From: Craspedostauros australis
Lineage: Eukaryota > Bacillariophyta > Bacillariophyceae > Mastogloiales > Achnanthaceae
Direction of reading: 5' to 3'
Assembly: GCA_026770025.1 (NCBI GenBank)
Contig: JAMXDE010000006.1
Coordinates: forward strand, 3,312,087-3,376,086
Length of the DNA: 64,000 bases
Shown here: piece after piece, positions 1 through 11,300 of the stretch
Layout of the letters: each line of letters starts with the position of its first letter
How positions within the stretch are numbered: position 1 is the stretch's first letter
The notes under the pieces: model-generated
What the model saw: the letters and a program-made list of their open reading frames with translations, nothing else
Databases searched by the model: none
What the model was told of the DNA's origin: nothing
Translations under genes and position numbers: made by a program

Positions 1-346
1 TTCTTGTTGCCGTTGGCGCTAGCATTGCTTTTCGCCTGACGTAGGTGCGCGTGACCCAACGAAGTGACATCCTGATGGTCGTTGTGCATGAATAGCCACC
101 CTCTGCCAATACATTGCACGACACAATGCAGAGAGCGTACGTACCAATACGTACCAATACTCAGCGCTAATCAACACATACCTTCACATACTCGAAGGGT
201 ACCTCCAACAACAACCAACAGTTGGAGCTTCGCCTCATCTATCTCTCACAATTTTAACAGGATCAACCGAATCACAACAACCACACAGTAACACACAACG
301 CTCTCACAACAACTCCAGATCGCACGACAACAACAACAACGCAAAG
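1..346 (+). other. 5' flank and leader of the first gene
   Basis: No gene is seen here. The last 100 bases are rich in CAA/ACAAC triplets, the same leader style seen before the genes at 7,389, 11,759 and 16,342, so they are probably the 5' untranslated leader. A short direct repeat of TACGTACCAA lies near 140-160. No TATA box was identified with confidence. Confidence 0.4.
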
Positions 347-1255
347 ATGGTTCGCAACGATTCTCACCAACACCAAGCACGTCCCATATCGCTCTCACTT
401 GCACTTGCGATCGCCATCGCCGACTCGGACTCCGGCCGTTCTGAGCATTCAACTGTCTCTGTTATTCCAAACAAAGGCAGGAAGTCACCGACATCATCCA
501 AGAGACGTCCTCTCGATCCACCATCCGACCTTCCGTTGCCATCTGCCAGACATGACTATGCCAACTATGATGACAACGATAGCAACAAGGAGAATGATGG
601 TGATGGCAACGCCAACAATGGCCTCCGAAGCAGCATGAAGAAAGCCACCAGCATCAGCATCAACGCTGTTGACAACATCATCACTAGCAACAACAAAAGC
701 AGGAAGAGCAAGAGCAGCAACAAGAGCAAGAGCAACAAGAAGAAGCAGAAGAAGCGAAGGAACGTCACTTTCTACTCATCCGTGCGAGTGAAGACAATGC
801 CGCGATACGAAATGGTCGATGGCGAGAGCAGCGTTGATGTTGACAGCAGCACCAACGCTGAGACCCACGGTGACAATGCCGAGCAAGCTGAGGGCAGCAA
901 CAACAGCAGTCGCTGCGTTGCTCATGACATCTGGTACACCAAGCCAGAGCTCAAAGGGCTGCGACGCGATGCCAGGGAGACCGTCATGATGATGCACAAA
1001 GATGAGCTTCCTTACGACACGCATGAATACTGCCGACGCGGATTGGAGATCCAGCTGCCAGCGAAAGCCGAGCAGAGGAAGCTGGTGCGCCAGACCGCCA
1101 GAGATGCCGTGCTGAAAAAGCAGGAGCAGCTGCGCAAGGACTCCATCGTGGATGAAGATGCGATTGCCGATGTCTACACTGAATCGACGATCATGTCGCA
1201 GGTCACCGCGCAGCACATTGGCATGATGGATCACAGAGATGCCTGGATGCCGTGA
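347..1255 (+). CDS. Trp-Tyr family protein, paralogue 1 (unknown function)
   Basis: A 302-residue uninterrupted frame. The start is chosen because the ATG follows a CAA-rich leader and is the first long in-frame methionine. The N-terminal half is low complexity (Asn, Ser, Asp) with a very basic Lys/Arg/Ser stretch at about residues 115-138 that could be a nuclear localisation signal. The C-terminal core starts at W196-Y197 and continues with a Glu-Leu/Leu-Arg-Arg helix, a Cys-Arg-Arg-Gly-Leu-Glu motif, a Gln-Arg-Lys segment, a Lys-Gln-Glu-Gln segment and an Asp-Glu-Asp-Ala-Ile-Ala motif. The same core order is found in the genes at 11,759 and 16,342. To my knowledge such small proteins are numerous and unnamed in diatoms; no biochemical role is known to me. 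A nuclear or regulatory role is only a guess from the basic stretch. Confidence 0.85.
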   Translation: MVRNDSHQHQARPISLSLALAIAIADSDSGRSEHSTVSVIPNKGRKSPTSSKRRPLDPPSDLPLPSARHDYANYDDNDSNKENDGDGNANNGLRSSMKKATSISINAVDNIITSNNKSRKSKSSNKSKSNKKKQKKRRNVTFYSSVRVKTMPRYEMVDGESSVDVDSSTNAETHGDNAEQAEGSNNSSRCVAHDIWYTKPELKGLRRDARETVMMMHKDELPYDTHEYCRRGLEIQLPAKAEQRKLVRQTARDAVLKKQEQLRKDSIVDEDAIADVYTESTIMSQVTAQHIGMMDHRDAWMP

Positions 1256-2623
1256 ACGGCGAACGAAAAGAGAGAATGAGAGAGAGAAGATGGGCCGCTG
1301 AGGCGAGATCGTTGACCGGTGAAACCAATTCTCAACATCTCGCTCATGAATCGAGTGAAGCAAGCGATTCAAAGTACACAACACATTCGTGGGGAAGTGA
1401 ATGGTGCTCTACTGGTGGTGCGATACCAGTAGTGTTAACAAAGCAACAACTCTATCTCTATCTAGATTAAGAATGCTATGCTGCCCCACCTCGACTCCAA
1501 TCTGTTCTTCTTTCCTCTCCCCCTCTCTCCCTCGGGAAGAAGAGAGAGAGACGACAAATATTGAAAGGAACAACGCCCACATTGCTGGTATCCCTCTTGC
1601 GCTCGAACCCGCGCTCGTGCTCGCACTACGTTTGCGTCTGCACTTGCATTGGCATGAGTGCCAACCACATCACAAAGCAACGAGCATTGGTGTGACGGAA
1701 GATCGATCACCAAGTGGCGAAGGAACAAACTGCATCTGTCCGTTTGGATAGTCGCAACAGAGTGTGTGAAGTTGATTCGCCACCGGGTTCGTGAAGTTTG
1801 TTTCAGGTCTGGGTTCGATGTTGGCGATTGGGGAAGGTGCCAAAAGCCGATTTTGGCTCTCAACTCTCACCGTGATTGATCATAAGCCTCGTTGCATTTC
1901 TCCGTGACCAACCTTGCCATGGATGTTGATCGTCGTTTCGCATGCGTTCAACGTGTTTTTTTTTTGTTTGGGCCTTAGCTATGACCGCCTGCGTGGGTTC
2001 GTACTCGTATTCGTGCTCTTCATGTTTGCGTTGTTGGAATGTCCCCAATGATGTGTATCGAGCACTCGGGATTGGCAGTTGCATGTCTCCCCTTCTTTTT
2101 CTCGACCCGCTCATCTTTTCGTTCGCCACCTCCTTCGTCTCTCTCGCTTTCGAAATGGGATTTCCCAAACTTGCGAAGACAACTCGCAACTGCACCTGCA
2201 CCTGCAGCTGTACCTTTGGCCACGCCGGCAGTTCATCCATTCAAGCCGTCCTCCCCGGTTTCAATTTGACGAGGGCGACGAATCATGCACGCATTCTGGC
2301 TGCTCCTCGCCATCCACTGCATTGTGAGAGTCCATCGGATGACGCCGATCTCTTCCGATCTATCATACAAACGATGAGCCCGCAATGATCAGGAAGTGTG
2401 TAGGTATGTTGGTGCACAGAAAAAACAAACAAACTAAGGCTGGCGCTTTAACGAATGGACCATACGACTGTGGGCATGGCACTCGAGCTTTCTATCGATT
2501 GACCTGAAGATTGGCACGACCGAGCAATGCGATTCTGCCACACGTGAAGATGGGAGTAAGGCAGCCGGCAAGACGGAAGAATAGTTTCCGACGTTTGGGT
2601 TGACTGACCGTGAGCTCGCGGTC
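1256..2623. other. Intergenic spacer with GA/CT tracts
   Basis: No convincing gene is seen. GA-rich tracts follow the stop of the preceding gene (about 1,263-1,290), and a CT tract next to a GA tract could fold as a hairpin near 1,510-1,550. The part from about 2,450 to 2,623 is similar to about 4,870-5,069, the matching 3' flank of the second glycosyltransferase, so it belongs to the tandem duplication of that gene pair. Open frames here overlap on both strands and look like chance. Confidence 0.5.
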
Positions 2624-4060
2624 CTAACCAGCAAATTCACAACAACGACGCCATTGATTGACCTGTATCCTCACGGCCTCGACGAGCGCCTGAGCTGGCG
2701 CACACAGCATAACATCGCGCGCCTTCAACTGAGAGTGAACGGAAATCGCGGGATCGTACTCCTTCTGTATGTCTGCTCCAAGGTAGACGAAGGAATGATT
2801 GACACCTGAGAGCGCTGCAAGCGTCGAGAAATACCCTCCGAGTGGATAGGAGCGCGGGACCACCTCGATGACCGAGCTGCAACGAGGCAGGAATGGGGTC
2901 AACGTTAGCATCGCGCCATGCGGCGTCAAAAGGATGTCAATGTTCGATAATGCATGGACTTGCTGATCCAATTTCGTTTTCTCAAGTAAGAAAACCGGTG
3001 GCCTGTACGGCAGCTCAAGTTCGTCCTGCAGAAGCTCAGAGATGCGATGCGCTCCAAGCAATCGCCTCGTGCCGTTGCGATTGCCTATGACGATCCGGGG
3101 TATGCCGCGCGATGCAGCATGCGAGGCAGTGCTTCCGCAGGCTTGGTCGATGATATTTTCCATTCCAAGCGCAGACATGGTGAGCCGTTTGACATGATAC
3201 ATGTCATCTTCATGGACCATCCGATACCCACCGTATTTGATGGCGTCGGCATGCTCAGTGATGATATTCCCTCGCGCAACGATATCCTCGACTTGCGAGG
3301 AGTTTGTTTCCTCAACGGATTCATTCACCGAGCTGCGGATGATGGTGACGTTGCTCGCTTCCAACACGTCCATCACACCCTCCATGAGAGGAGCCCTGTG
3401 AAAGATCCACTCTTCGAAGGGCTCCGTTTTATCCAAAATATGGTGCGCATTCGGGAATCGTCGCCACAGCGAGAAGCATGGGAAGATGTTCTGCATGAGA
3501 TGCGGGAAGTGATGGGCAAGGCCGCGATCACTCATCCTGCATGTGACTGTCTTGATTTGGGTGGTAGCAACGTCCACGGAAACGTTGGCAGCAGCACCTC
3601 CACTTTCCAGTGAATCGATGCCACTATTTTCATTGGTTGCGGCACCGCCTTGATTCCACAGTGCCGTGAGGTTGCCACGCATGAAGAGTAAGACATCCTC
3701 CAGACGATAGGACTTGGGGGAGTTGGTGAAAGTCAATGTATGGGGCAGTGACTTGTCGAAGTTGTTGCATTGATTGGGGTCGTCCTCATATGTATCGATT
3801 GGCCACTGCAACATGAATTGCGGGAAATCTTCGAAGTGATCGGTGATTGCATCAATGTTTGCATCAATGTTTGCTGGGGACTTGGCGTGGTTGTCATAGC
3901 TGAGATCATTGTACGCGAGTTGGAGCAACTTGAGCCCATTTGACGAGGTTCTCCAGTTGATGCACGAAAGAGCGATGACGGAGGCAACCGCGATCAGCCG
4001 GGCGGCTTTCTGCTTGCAGAACATGGAAGGATTCTTGTTGGAACTCGGGTCGCGACGCAT
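2624..4060 (-). CDS. GT61-like (DUF563) glycosyltransferase, type II membrane, copy 1
   Basis: A 478-residue protein with a short cytosolic N-terminus and one hydrophobic anchor at about residues 21-36, the layout of a Golgi type II enzyme. Several Asn-x-Ser/Thr sites follow. The catalytic part contains a His-His-Phe-Pro-His segment near residue 183 and, at about residues 375-401, the block D-I-L-x-T-P-H-G-A followed by a Pro-rich loop and S-S-V-I-E-V-V. That block is typical of glycosyltransferase family 61 (PF04577), whose members transfer sugars such as xylose or GlcNAc to glycans. Donor and acceptor cannot be told from sequence. It is a tandem paralogue of the gene at 5,070-6,509, and both point the same way. 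The start Met-Arg-Arg aligns with an internal Met of that paralogue, supporting this start. Confidence 0.8.
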   Translation of the reverse strand: MRRDPSSNKNPSMFCKQKAARLIAVASVIALSCINWRTSSNGLKLLQLAYNDLSYDNHAKSPANIDANIDAITDHFEDFPQFMLQWPIDTYEDDPNQCNNFDKSLPHTLTFTNSPKSYRLEDVLLFMRGNLTALWNQGGAATNENSGIDSLESGGAAANVSVDVATTQIKTVTCRMSDRGLAHHFPHLMQNIFPCFSLWRRFPNAHHILDKTEPFEEWIFHRAPLMEGVMDVLEASNVTIIRSSVNESVEETNSSQVEDIVARGNIITEHADAIKYGGYRMVHEDDMYHVKRLTMSALGMENIIDQACGSTASHAASRGIPRIVIGNRNGTRRLLGAHRISELLQDELELPYRPPVFLLEKTKLDQQVHALSNIDILLTPHGAMLTLTPFLPRCSSVIEVVPRSYPLGGYFSTLAALSGVNHSFVYLGADIQKEYDPAISVHSQLKARDVMLCAPAQALVEAVRIQVNQWRRCCEFAG

Positions 4061-5069
4061 GGTGTGAGGTGCGAGCAGTCGTATAGTAGTGGCAAGGTGA
4101 TGTCAGGATGTTGCTATTGTTGCTATTGTTGCTATTGTTGCTATTGTTGCTATTGTTACTGTTGTTGCTGCTGCTGCGGTTGAGATGGAATATCCTTCGT
4201 TCGCTGCCGACCGTCGGCTGCCAACTTTTGGATCTTGGAGCCTTGGCTCAATTGAAGGCAAGGGAGAGTAGAAGGTTGCTGCCGCGGTTGTTGTAGTATA
4301 ACTGTCGTCGGTATCATAGAGTAGGTATACGTGCGAGCCAAGTTGCGATCGCACGTCAGTCTCTGGTTGGAGACAATCGCATTGGCGAGGTGGATGTGGT
4401 GCTTGCGACTGCCTTGCCACCACCGCCGGACTCTCCTGTCCGAGTCGTGGTATCAGTCGTGAGATGAGTTGCCACGTGTTCTGTCCATTTGGATCCATCG
4501 CTTGAAGACTAAAAAAGGCGCCAAACAACGAAAATGTCCAATTCGATGTCGTCATCACAAGTCGCCCTTCTTTTTGCGTTTGCCCCTCATCTTTTCGTTT
4601 GTTGCCCCATTTTCGAGATGAGCGGCTCGTTTGATGCGTCTTGCAGGTGGTACCCGCTGTCTCCATGCTCGAGAAGAACACCTACCAACCACTGCACGAG
4701 TATTTCGAGAGCCTCCATTGAGCTCTTTCAGTCTGCGCACGGTGATTCCACAATGACAGGAATTGGAATTAGCAGATTCATGCACACCAGTGCTACGACT
4801 AGTCGTATGCGTATCGGGTAAAGTGTGTGTGAAATATGTAAATTCAAGGAGGAGGCAGCTTAGGTGGGTACATTTGATGGATTGCCCCAACGGTTACTGG
4901 GATGGCATGCGAGCAGTCCATCGATCGATCGATCTGAAGATTGGTACTACTACTATGCATATGTATAAGAACTGCTTGTGCGACTGAGAAATGCGGTTCT
5001 GCGACGCCTGGAGATGAGAGAGAGGAATGATCGCCGACGTTTGTGCTGACTGACCGTGAGCTCGCGGTC
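4061..5069. other. Spacer between the two glycosyltransferase genes
   Basis: This holds the upstream region of copy 1 (minus strand) and the 3' flank of copy 2. It contains a TTGCTATTG-type microsatellite (about 4,111-4,178) and, at 4,794-4,807, the perfect palindrome TACGACTAGTCGTA, which recurs at 15,278. The stretch from about 4,870 resembles the 3' flank of copy 1. No separate gene is supported. Confidence 0.5.
4111..4178. repeat. TTGCTATTG microsatellite
   Basis: Five to six near-perfect nine-base units built on TTGCTATTG, grading into GTTGCTGCTG. It lies just upstream of the minus-strand glycosyltransferase at 2,624-4,060. A related CTG-rich run sits at the matching place upstream of copy 2 (about 6,480-6,500), so the tract was probably inherited through the duplication and has since changed length. 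Confidence 0.8.
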
Positions 5070-6509
5070 CTAACCAGAAAATTCACAACAACGACGCCAT
5101 TGATCGACCTGTATCCTCACGGCCTCGACGAGCACATGAGCTGGCGCACACAGCAGAGCATCACGTGCCTTCAACTGATCGTGAACGGATAATGTGGGAT
5201 CATACTCATTGTGCATATCCGCTCCAAGGTAGATGAAGGAATGATTGACACCTGAGAGCGCTGTCAGCGTCGAGAAATACCCTCCGAGTGGATAGGCGAA
5301 CGGGACCACCTCGATGACCGAGCTGCAACGAGGCAGGAATGGAATCAATGTCAGCATCGCGCCGTGCGGCGACAGCAGGATGTCGATGTTGGAGAACGCC
5401 TGCACTTGCTGTTTGAACGTGGTATTCTCAAGGAAGAAAATCGGTGGCCTGTATGGCAGCTCAAAATTTTCCTGCAGAAGCTCAGAGATGAGGTGCGCTC
5501 CAAGCAATCGCCTCGTGCCGTTGCGATTGGAGACGGCGATCCGAGGTATGCGGCGCGATGCGGCATGCAAGGCAGTGCTTCCACAGGCTTGGTCAGTGAC
5601 ATTGCTCAAACCAAGCGCAGACATGGTGAGTCGTTTGACATGATACATGTCATCTTCCTGGACCATCCGATACCCACCGTATTTGATGGCGTCGGCGTGC
5701 GCAGTGATGATGTTCCCACGCACTACGATGTCCTCGACTTGCGAGGAGTTTGTTTCCTCGACGGATTCATTCGCCGAGCTGCGGATGATGGTGACGTTGC
5801 TCGCCCTTAATACGTCCATCATGCCCCTGATGAGGGGAGCGGTGTGAAAGAACCACTCATCGAAACGCTCCGTTTTATCCAAAATATGGTGCGCATTCGG
5901 GAATCGTCGCCACAGCGAGAAGCATGGGAAGATGTTCTGCATGAGATGCGGGAAGTGATGGACGTAGCTGCGATCACTCATCCTGCACGTGGCTTTCTTG
6001 ACTTGGTTGTTTTCATTGGTTGCAGCACCGCCTTGATTCCACATCCCCGTGAGGTTGCCGCGCATGAAATGGAAGACGTCCCTCAGACCGTAGGACTTCG
6101 GAGAGTCGGTGAAAGTCAATGTGTGCGGCAACGATTTGTCGAAGATGTCGCATTGAATCGTTTTGTTCTTGAACGTTTCGATCGGCCACTGCAACATGAA
6201 TTGCGGGAAATCTGCGAAGTGATCGGCGATTGCATTGGCCCTTGTTGGATGCTTGGCGGGGTGATCCGAGTTCACATCATCGTCCGAGTACGAGAGCGAG
6301 AGGAACTCCAATGTATGCATAGCAACTCCCCAGTTGATCCACGAAAGAGCAATGATGGAGGTAGCTGCGATCAGCCGGGTGGCGTTCTGTCGGCAGAAGA
6401 TGGAAGGATCCTTGTTGCGACGCATGTTGTGAGGTAGCCGTTCGAGTATTGGTAGTGGCATTGTCGTAGCGATGTCAGGATGTTGCTGCTGCTGCTGCGA
6501 CTGCCGCAA
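5070..6509 (-). CDS. GT61-like (DUF563) glycosyltransferase, type II membrane, copy 2
   Basis: A 479-residue open frame, clearly a paralogue of the upstream-numbered neighbour over nearly its whole length. The longest frame starts at 6,509, but its first 28 residues are Gln-rich and have no match in copy 1. The Met-Arg-Arg at 6,425 aligns with the copy 1 start and is the more likely initiator (451 residues). It shares the single N-terminal anchor, the His-His-Phe-Pro-His segment and the D-I-L-L-S-P-H-G-A block of family GT61 with the following S-S-V-I-E-V-V. The middle differs: copy 1 carries an extra Ser/Gly/Ala-rich stretch of about 20 residues around residues 145-168 that copy 2 lacks. Likely Golgi glycan modification; the specific sugar is unknown. 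Both copies are open, so neither shows decay. Confidence 0.8.
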   Translation of the reverse strand: MRQSQQQQQHPDIATTMPLPILERLPHNMRRNKDPSIFCRQNATRLIAATSIIALSWINWGVAMHTLEFLSLSYSDDDVNSDHPAKHPTRANAIADHFADFPQFMLQWPIETFKNKTIQCDIFDKSLPHTLTFTDSPKSYGLRDVFHFMRGNLTGMWNQGGAATNENNQVKKATCRMSDRSYVHHFPHLMQNIFPCFSLWRRFPNAHHILDKTERFDEWFFHTAPLIRGMMDVLRASNVTIIRSSANESVEETNSSQVEDIVVRGNIITAHADAIKYGGYRMVQEDDMYHVKRLTMSALGLSNVTDQACGSTALHAASRRIPRIAVSNRNGTRRLLGAHLISELLQENFELPYRPPIFFLENTTFKQQVQAFSNIDILLSPHGAMLTLIPFLPRCSSVIEVVPFAYPLGGYFSTLTALSGVNHSFIYLGADMHNEYDPTLSVHDQLKARDALLCAPAHVLVEAVRIQVDQWRRCCEFSG

Positions 6510-7388
6510 CGAGTATGTTTGGGACGGGTTGTCGTTTGTTCGCTGCCGGAGGTTGGCTCAATTGATTGATGCTGTTCGTATGAGTAGGTGAGCAGTCTGA
6601 GTGGAAGCGGCGCAAATTGAGCCACCACCAATGACGATACTCGTGCCTTGGACTCGTATAGCCGTAGTAGTGTGCAGGTACTGATAATGTTCCGAGGAGA
6701 ACTCCGGAAATACACGGTATGAGGAGAGTATCGTATTGGTTGGTATTGGATGCCAGGTTGTTGGGGCAACGGATACCAGGTGGTTGCTGTTGTTGTTGTT
6801 GTTGTTGTTGTTGTGAGATGGTAGACGGCAGGAGCATCGCACTTGTGATTGGGATTGTGAATTGCAGATTGCAGATTGCGGATCGCACGGTTGAGTTGAC
6901 CCGGTTGGTGAGATTGATGTGTTCACACGAGTCCGCGTGTTCTTTCCACACCGATCGTGCAACCCACCGAGTCGTGGTTTCGAGTCACGAGCTTGTTTCC
7001 CGCGATTTCCATTTGCCCATTCCTTTGTTCGAATAAAAAATTGCGCGGTTCACGAGCACGCTCATTCATGTGATGTTGTCATTGCCCCCAAACAATGATG
7101 ACAGCGACGACAACGATCACGACGACACCGATGATGGCAAAGAACAAAGTCAACTCTTCTCCACGCATCTTCAGTTACAATACGAGCATTGTGGTCGGAG
7201 ACAAAAGCAATCACAGGCAACACCAACAGCACATTGACAACACAACCCCATCTTGCACAATCAAGCTCACTCAAGCCCACTCAATCACAGTCACGCCAAG
7301 CTGAGTCCTCTGGAGTAGAGAACGGTCAAGCGCAGCATCTCGAAAGAGCACAGCAAAAGCCAAAGCCATTCAAGCGGAAGCCAACAAA
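6510..7388. other. Divergent promoter region between glycosyltransferase and FkbM genes
   Basis: About 880 bases between a minus-strand and a plus-strand gene, so it must contain both promoters. It holds a GTT run (about 6,784-6,814) and, from about 7,200, a CAA/ACAAC-rich stretch that is probably the leader of the FkbM gene. Short open frames overlap on both strands and are not supported as genes. Confidence 0.45.
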
Positions 7389-8333
7389 ATGACATTTCGG
7401 TTGCCATCGCAGATGCGATCCGCAAAGACATCATCGCGCAATTGGTCGACGATTCTACCGATCGTGGTTGGCTTTGCAATGGTCATAACTGTACTCCAGT
7501 TTGGCAGGTACACAGACAACATCAACCAGATCAACAATGCAGCAACCTACGCAGTCCCTTCGTCGCAACAGGAATCGCGACCAAAACCACCGCCTCTCAA
7601 AACCAAGGCGACGCATTGCATCCGAGATCTTCCCGAAGAGCTCTACATGTCGCAAAGGGAAGAAGACAAGCTCATGCTCGAACGGTGGTTCACAAATCTC
7701 TGCGGCGGCACCTACATCGAGATGGGAGGCCTCGATGGCCAAACCCTCAGCAATACGTACGTCTTCAACAAGGGACTGGGCTGGAATGGAGTGCTCGTCG
7801 AGGCGGATCCCATCAGCTACGCCAACTTGAAGAAGAACCGCCCCAACGAAATCGCCGCAATCCACGCAGGCGTCTGTCTGCAGGAGCGCGATTTGCACTG
7901 GGTCCAGGTCGACATCAACCCTCCCGTGTCGGGATTCCTAGAATTCGCGGCCAAGGACTTCATGGAGAAGTGGTGGCCGCAGCGTTTCATCGACAACGCC
8001 ATGGTCGTCAAATGCCGCCGGCTGGATACTCTCCTTCACAAAGCCGTGGGCAAGTCCTTCCATTTCGATTTCTTCTCGCTCGATGTGGAAGGCGCCGAGC
8101 TGCTGGCCCTGCAGTCGCTCAATTTCGATGAGTACCAATTCGGTCTCATCTTCGTCGAGGCGGACGGGACCAACGGCCGCAAGGATCAGGCCATCAAGAC
8201 CATCCTGGGGCAGGCTGGATACGATTTCGTTGGCACGATGAATCGGTCCAACTGGTTCGTCAACAGAAACTTTCATCTCATCTACAGCGACGTCATCTAC
8301 AGCGGCGACAAAGGAGCCAAGGCCAGCAAGTAA
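7389..8333 (+). CDS. FkbM-family methyltransferase, membrane anchored
   Basis: A 314-residue protein. Residues 21-39 form one hydrophobic anchor, followed by a polar Pro-rich stem. The catalytic domain begins near residue 95. The glycine motif E-M-G-G-L-D-G (111-117) matches the S-adenosylmethionine-binding loop of FkbM enzymes (PF05050). V-L-V-E-A-D-P (135-141) is the acidic end of the second strand, and L-D-V-E-G-A-E (231-237) is the FkbM signature. FkbM enzymes usually O-methylate sugars or small metabolites. The luminal anchor and the two GT61-like genes beside it suggest, by inference only, methylation of a glycan. A CAA-rich leader precedes the ATG, and a GA tract lies about 140 bases past the stop. 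Confidence 0.85.
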   Translation: MTFRLPSQMRSAKTSSRNWSTILPIVVGFAMVITVLQFGRYTDNINQINNAATYAVPSSQQESRPKPPPLKTKATHCIRDLPEELYMSQREEDKLMLERWFTNLCGGTYIEMGGLDGQTLSNTYVFNKGLGWNGVLVEADPISYANLKKNRPNEIAAIHAGVCLQERDLHWVQVDINPPVSGFLEFAAKDFMEKWWPQRFIDNAMVVKCRRLDTLLHKAVGKSFHFDFFSLDVEGAELLALQSLNFDEYQFGLIFVEADGTNGRKDQAIKTILGQAGYDFVGTMNRSNWFVNRNFHLIYSDVIYSGDKGAKASK

Positions 8334-11300
8334 TTGAAACTCAGCGTTACTTGCATTCGCCAAGGAGGATCCGCCCCCCTTCGCTACAATTGGATTACGG
8401 CAGTATCATATTATCGTAACAAGTGTTAATTACATCATAGTATCGTGGAGTGGTCTCTCACGAACAAACGAAGGAGAGAGAGAGAGCCAGAGAGGACGTG
8501 CTGTAGTAGGACTGCGTTATGCCATATGTACGAGTGCGCCACTCACAGGTCCGAGTGTGCTTGCTTGGTATAGGTCGTACTCCTGGTACAAGAGAGTGTG
8601 GTACGCTCTGTCTCTGTTTTGCTCGGTCTGCGCTTTGTTTGAGTTGAATGTGATCTCTAGTCTACTATGTACTGTACGAGACCAGTCTGCATGTCACCCG
8701 CGAGTTCTAGTCGTGCTTTTAGTTCATCATAATAAACGTCTGTCTTCAACAATCAGTCTGTGATGGTACGACGGAGTCTACTTATGGAAAGTAGAGTTTT
8801 AACGGCCCTTTTTCGTCCGTATGTCATCAGTAGGAGGAACAGATATGACGTCACAGTCGTGTTTTATCAGACGTGCCAAAACAAGTCTTGTTCCATCCCG
8901 TCTTTTGGTCACAAATTGAGAGACGGCTCCACGAAAAACCAAACAAACGACAAGACAGAGCAGACAGAGCACAGCGTACCGCAGCGAGCCCAGACAGGCA
9001 CTCTTGCGTGATGCTGTCGTGCGACCTCCGCAGGATCGGTGACCTGCTGAGCTCTGTGACTCAATGTTGTCTCTGATTGTGGTTGGCAGAAGCGTGCGCC
9101 AACGTTTCCAAACCGTCATGATGCAACTGCACAGAGTGAAGCCGATTTGCACATGGATGGATGCGGACTGGCCCCAACGCCAGTTCCACCCGCCAACCCA
9201 GCCACCACAAGAGACCATTCCTTTCCTCGCTGGTCAGCATGATGCTTTGTCCGCCACGCGGGTGTTGCTTTGCTTTCCCAACCGAGAGCCAGATGCTGTG
9301 TGGATTGCTGGTTGCGACGCGAGCGGTATTCCTGTTTGGCGGGAAGTGATGGAATGTCCACAAGAACGATGCCAGAAGAGACTTGTCACCCCCTGGTGAT
9401 GATGGCACAGTTCTCTGGCGCTTTGTGAAAACCTGGGCTGGGGTGTCGCCGGAAGCATGGACTCACTTTGTCAAAGAACTCCCCACAGGATTGCTTTCTG
9501 GAGATTTGATTTCGAGCACACAGTTGTTGGAAAAGGACTTGTAGTCGTACGAGCTACGCACAACTCAGCACGAGTTACTTCCGTACGTACATGCCTATCA
9601 TGACATTGTCATATGTATCCATATGTTTGCCTATTTTTGCATGCGCTCCGCACTGCCTCCCCAGAGCAGCGCTTCGTTGCGTTGCTCTCGTGGGAACCAA
9701 ACATGACGCGCTACATCCACCGATGCTCTTGCACGCCGTGACGGTACGCTGTGCTCTGCGCTACTTGTACTCCGCGCGTACGTGTACGCTGCTCTGTTTC
9801 AATGAACAATAATTTGTTCGTGGGCATGGGTGGGTGAAGACGAGCGCATTCGCACTTGCAACGCAACGGCAACTTCAACACTGCCTGAGCAGCGAGGTTC
9901 GGCAACTTGTTGCTGCGACCAGAGTTTGTCACAAGTAAGAAACGTACTCGGAACAGGTGCGGAAACGAGCCAAGAGATGCACAAAGAGAACAACATCAGG
10001 TTCGGCGAAGAAAGGATGGGGCAGCACAGGTGTTCAGAACGGAATAGAAAACTGTGATGGGAATGGCATGATCTGTCGGACCGTCCCAATGTGCACTCGA
10101 GATAAATAACCGTCATGCTCCACCGTTCGCGACGAGCTGTGGCGCAACCAAGATCACGAGAGTTGTGGAACAGCTCCAATCTATTCACATCCAAGCATGC
10201 CGTCAGGGCCTCCCGGCTGCGTACTAACACCCCACACAGAACACAGAACGCAGAGAGAGAGAGAGAACGGGAAAGAGAGAGAATGAGAGGAACGGGTCCG
10301 TAGTCGGAATCGTTGATTCTCTGTGGAGCAATTGTTGTGGCAACAGCGGTTGCATGCAACCCCCACTGGCGGAAATGGCGCGGAGTGCGTATTCCCGACA
10401 GTCCCGAGGAATAGCATTCCGCACGAATGGCCAAGAGGGAAGGAACGGTTGTCTTCGTTTTGGCGTTGGTTGGTGGTGCTTGACGTTGGTTGGCGTTGCT
10501 TGGTGTTGCTGTCTGTGTGGTGAGGGCGGGCTCTCGAAATAGCAGGAAGACAAAGAGCAACAAATTGCTGCTTCTCGTGTTTGTTCTGTGCGCCGTTTGT
10601 CGCTGTGTTTCCTCACTTTTCTCGCCGTTCTGCCTTCGCATATTGCTTCGCATTTGAGGTGCAAGTTGGCGATGGGATTGCGCGACAGTTATCCTCAACA
10701 ACCACTGCGTAGCAAAGCACCAAGAGAACAGCGGTACTCCATCCTGCGATGGCTAAGCACCAAAGTGCGAAGTTTGTCCTTGCCGAGTACGTGAAGGCGA
10801 TCCGTTCGCTCCCCCAGAGAACTAGCTGGGCACGGTGCGCGCTCCGTCCCCAACAACGGCACAAAGCATGGTGCCACGCCATGTTTGCGGTCATTTTCGG
10901 ATTCGAATTGAACTCAGAACGGCTTTCTTCTTCCAGATGGCGCTGTGTGGACAACATCATGACGCTATCTGGCGTGGGCGCGGTTGCTGACTTCCCGCGT
11001 TTGCCTGTACTATGGTGACGCAATCGATTGTTGCATCAAGTCCTGTCGGTTTCTATCCTCCTCCTGTGCTGGCATGGTCCTCCACAACGTCGAAAGTGCA
11101 ATTCGCGTCTGGACGGTGCAACATGGAGGAATTCGGGTTTGGGCTGTTGTTCGATGAACAATTGGGCCCATGTTCCTTGAGTTTCCAGAGAACATGAAGA
11201 GCTATGCGCTTCGTTAGAAAGCTTATGATTCTTGCGCTAATATTCTGAGGTCAAGAACCGCACTAAGTATGGGGTGTCACATACGATTGGACCACATAAC

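Noticed and set aside
9799-10701. 300-codon minus-strand open frame
   Set aside because: It runs through a GA microsatellite, has no recognisable domain, shifts composition along its length, and overlaps open frames on the other strand.
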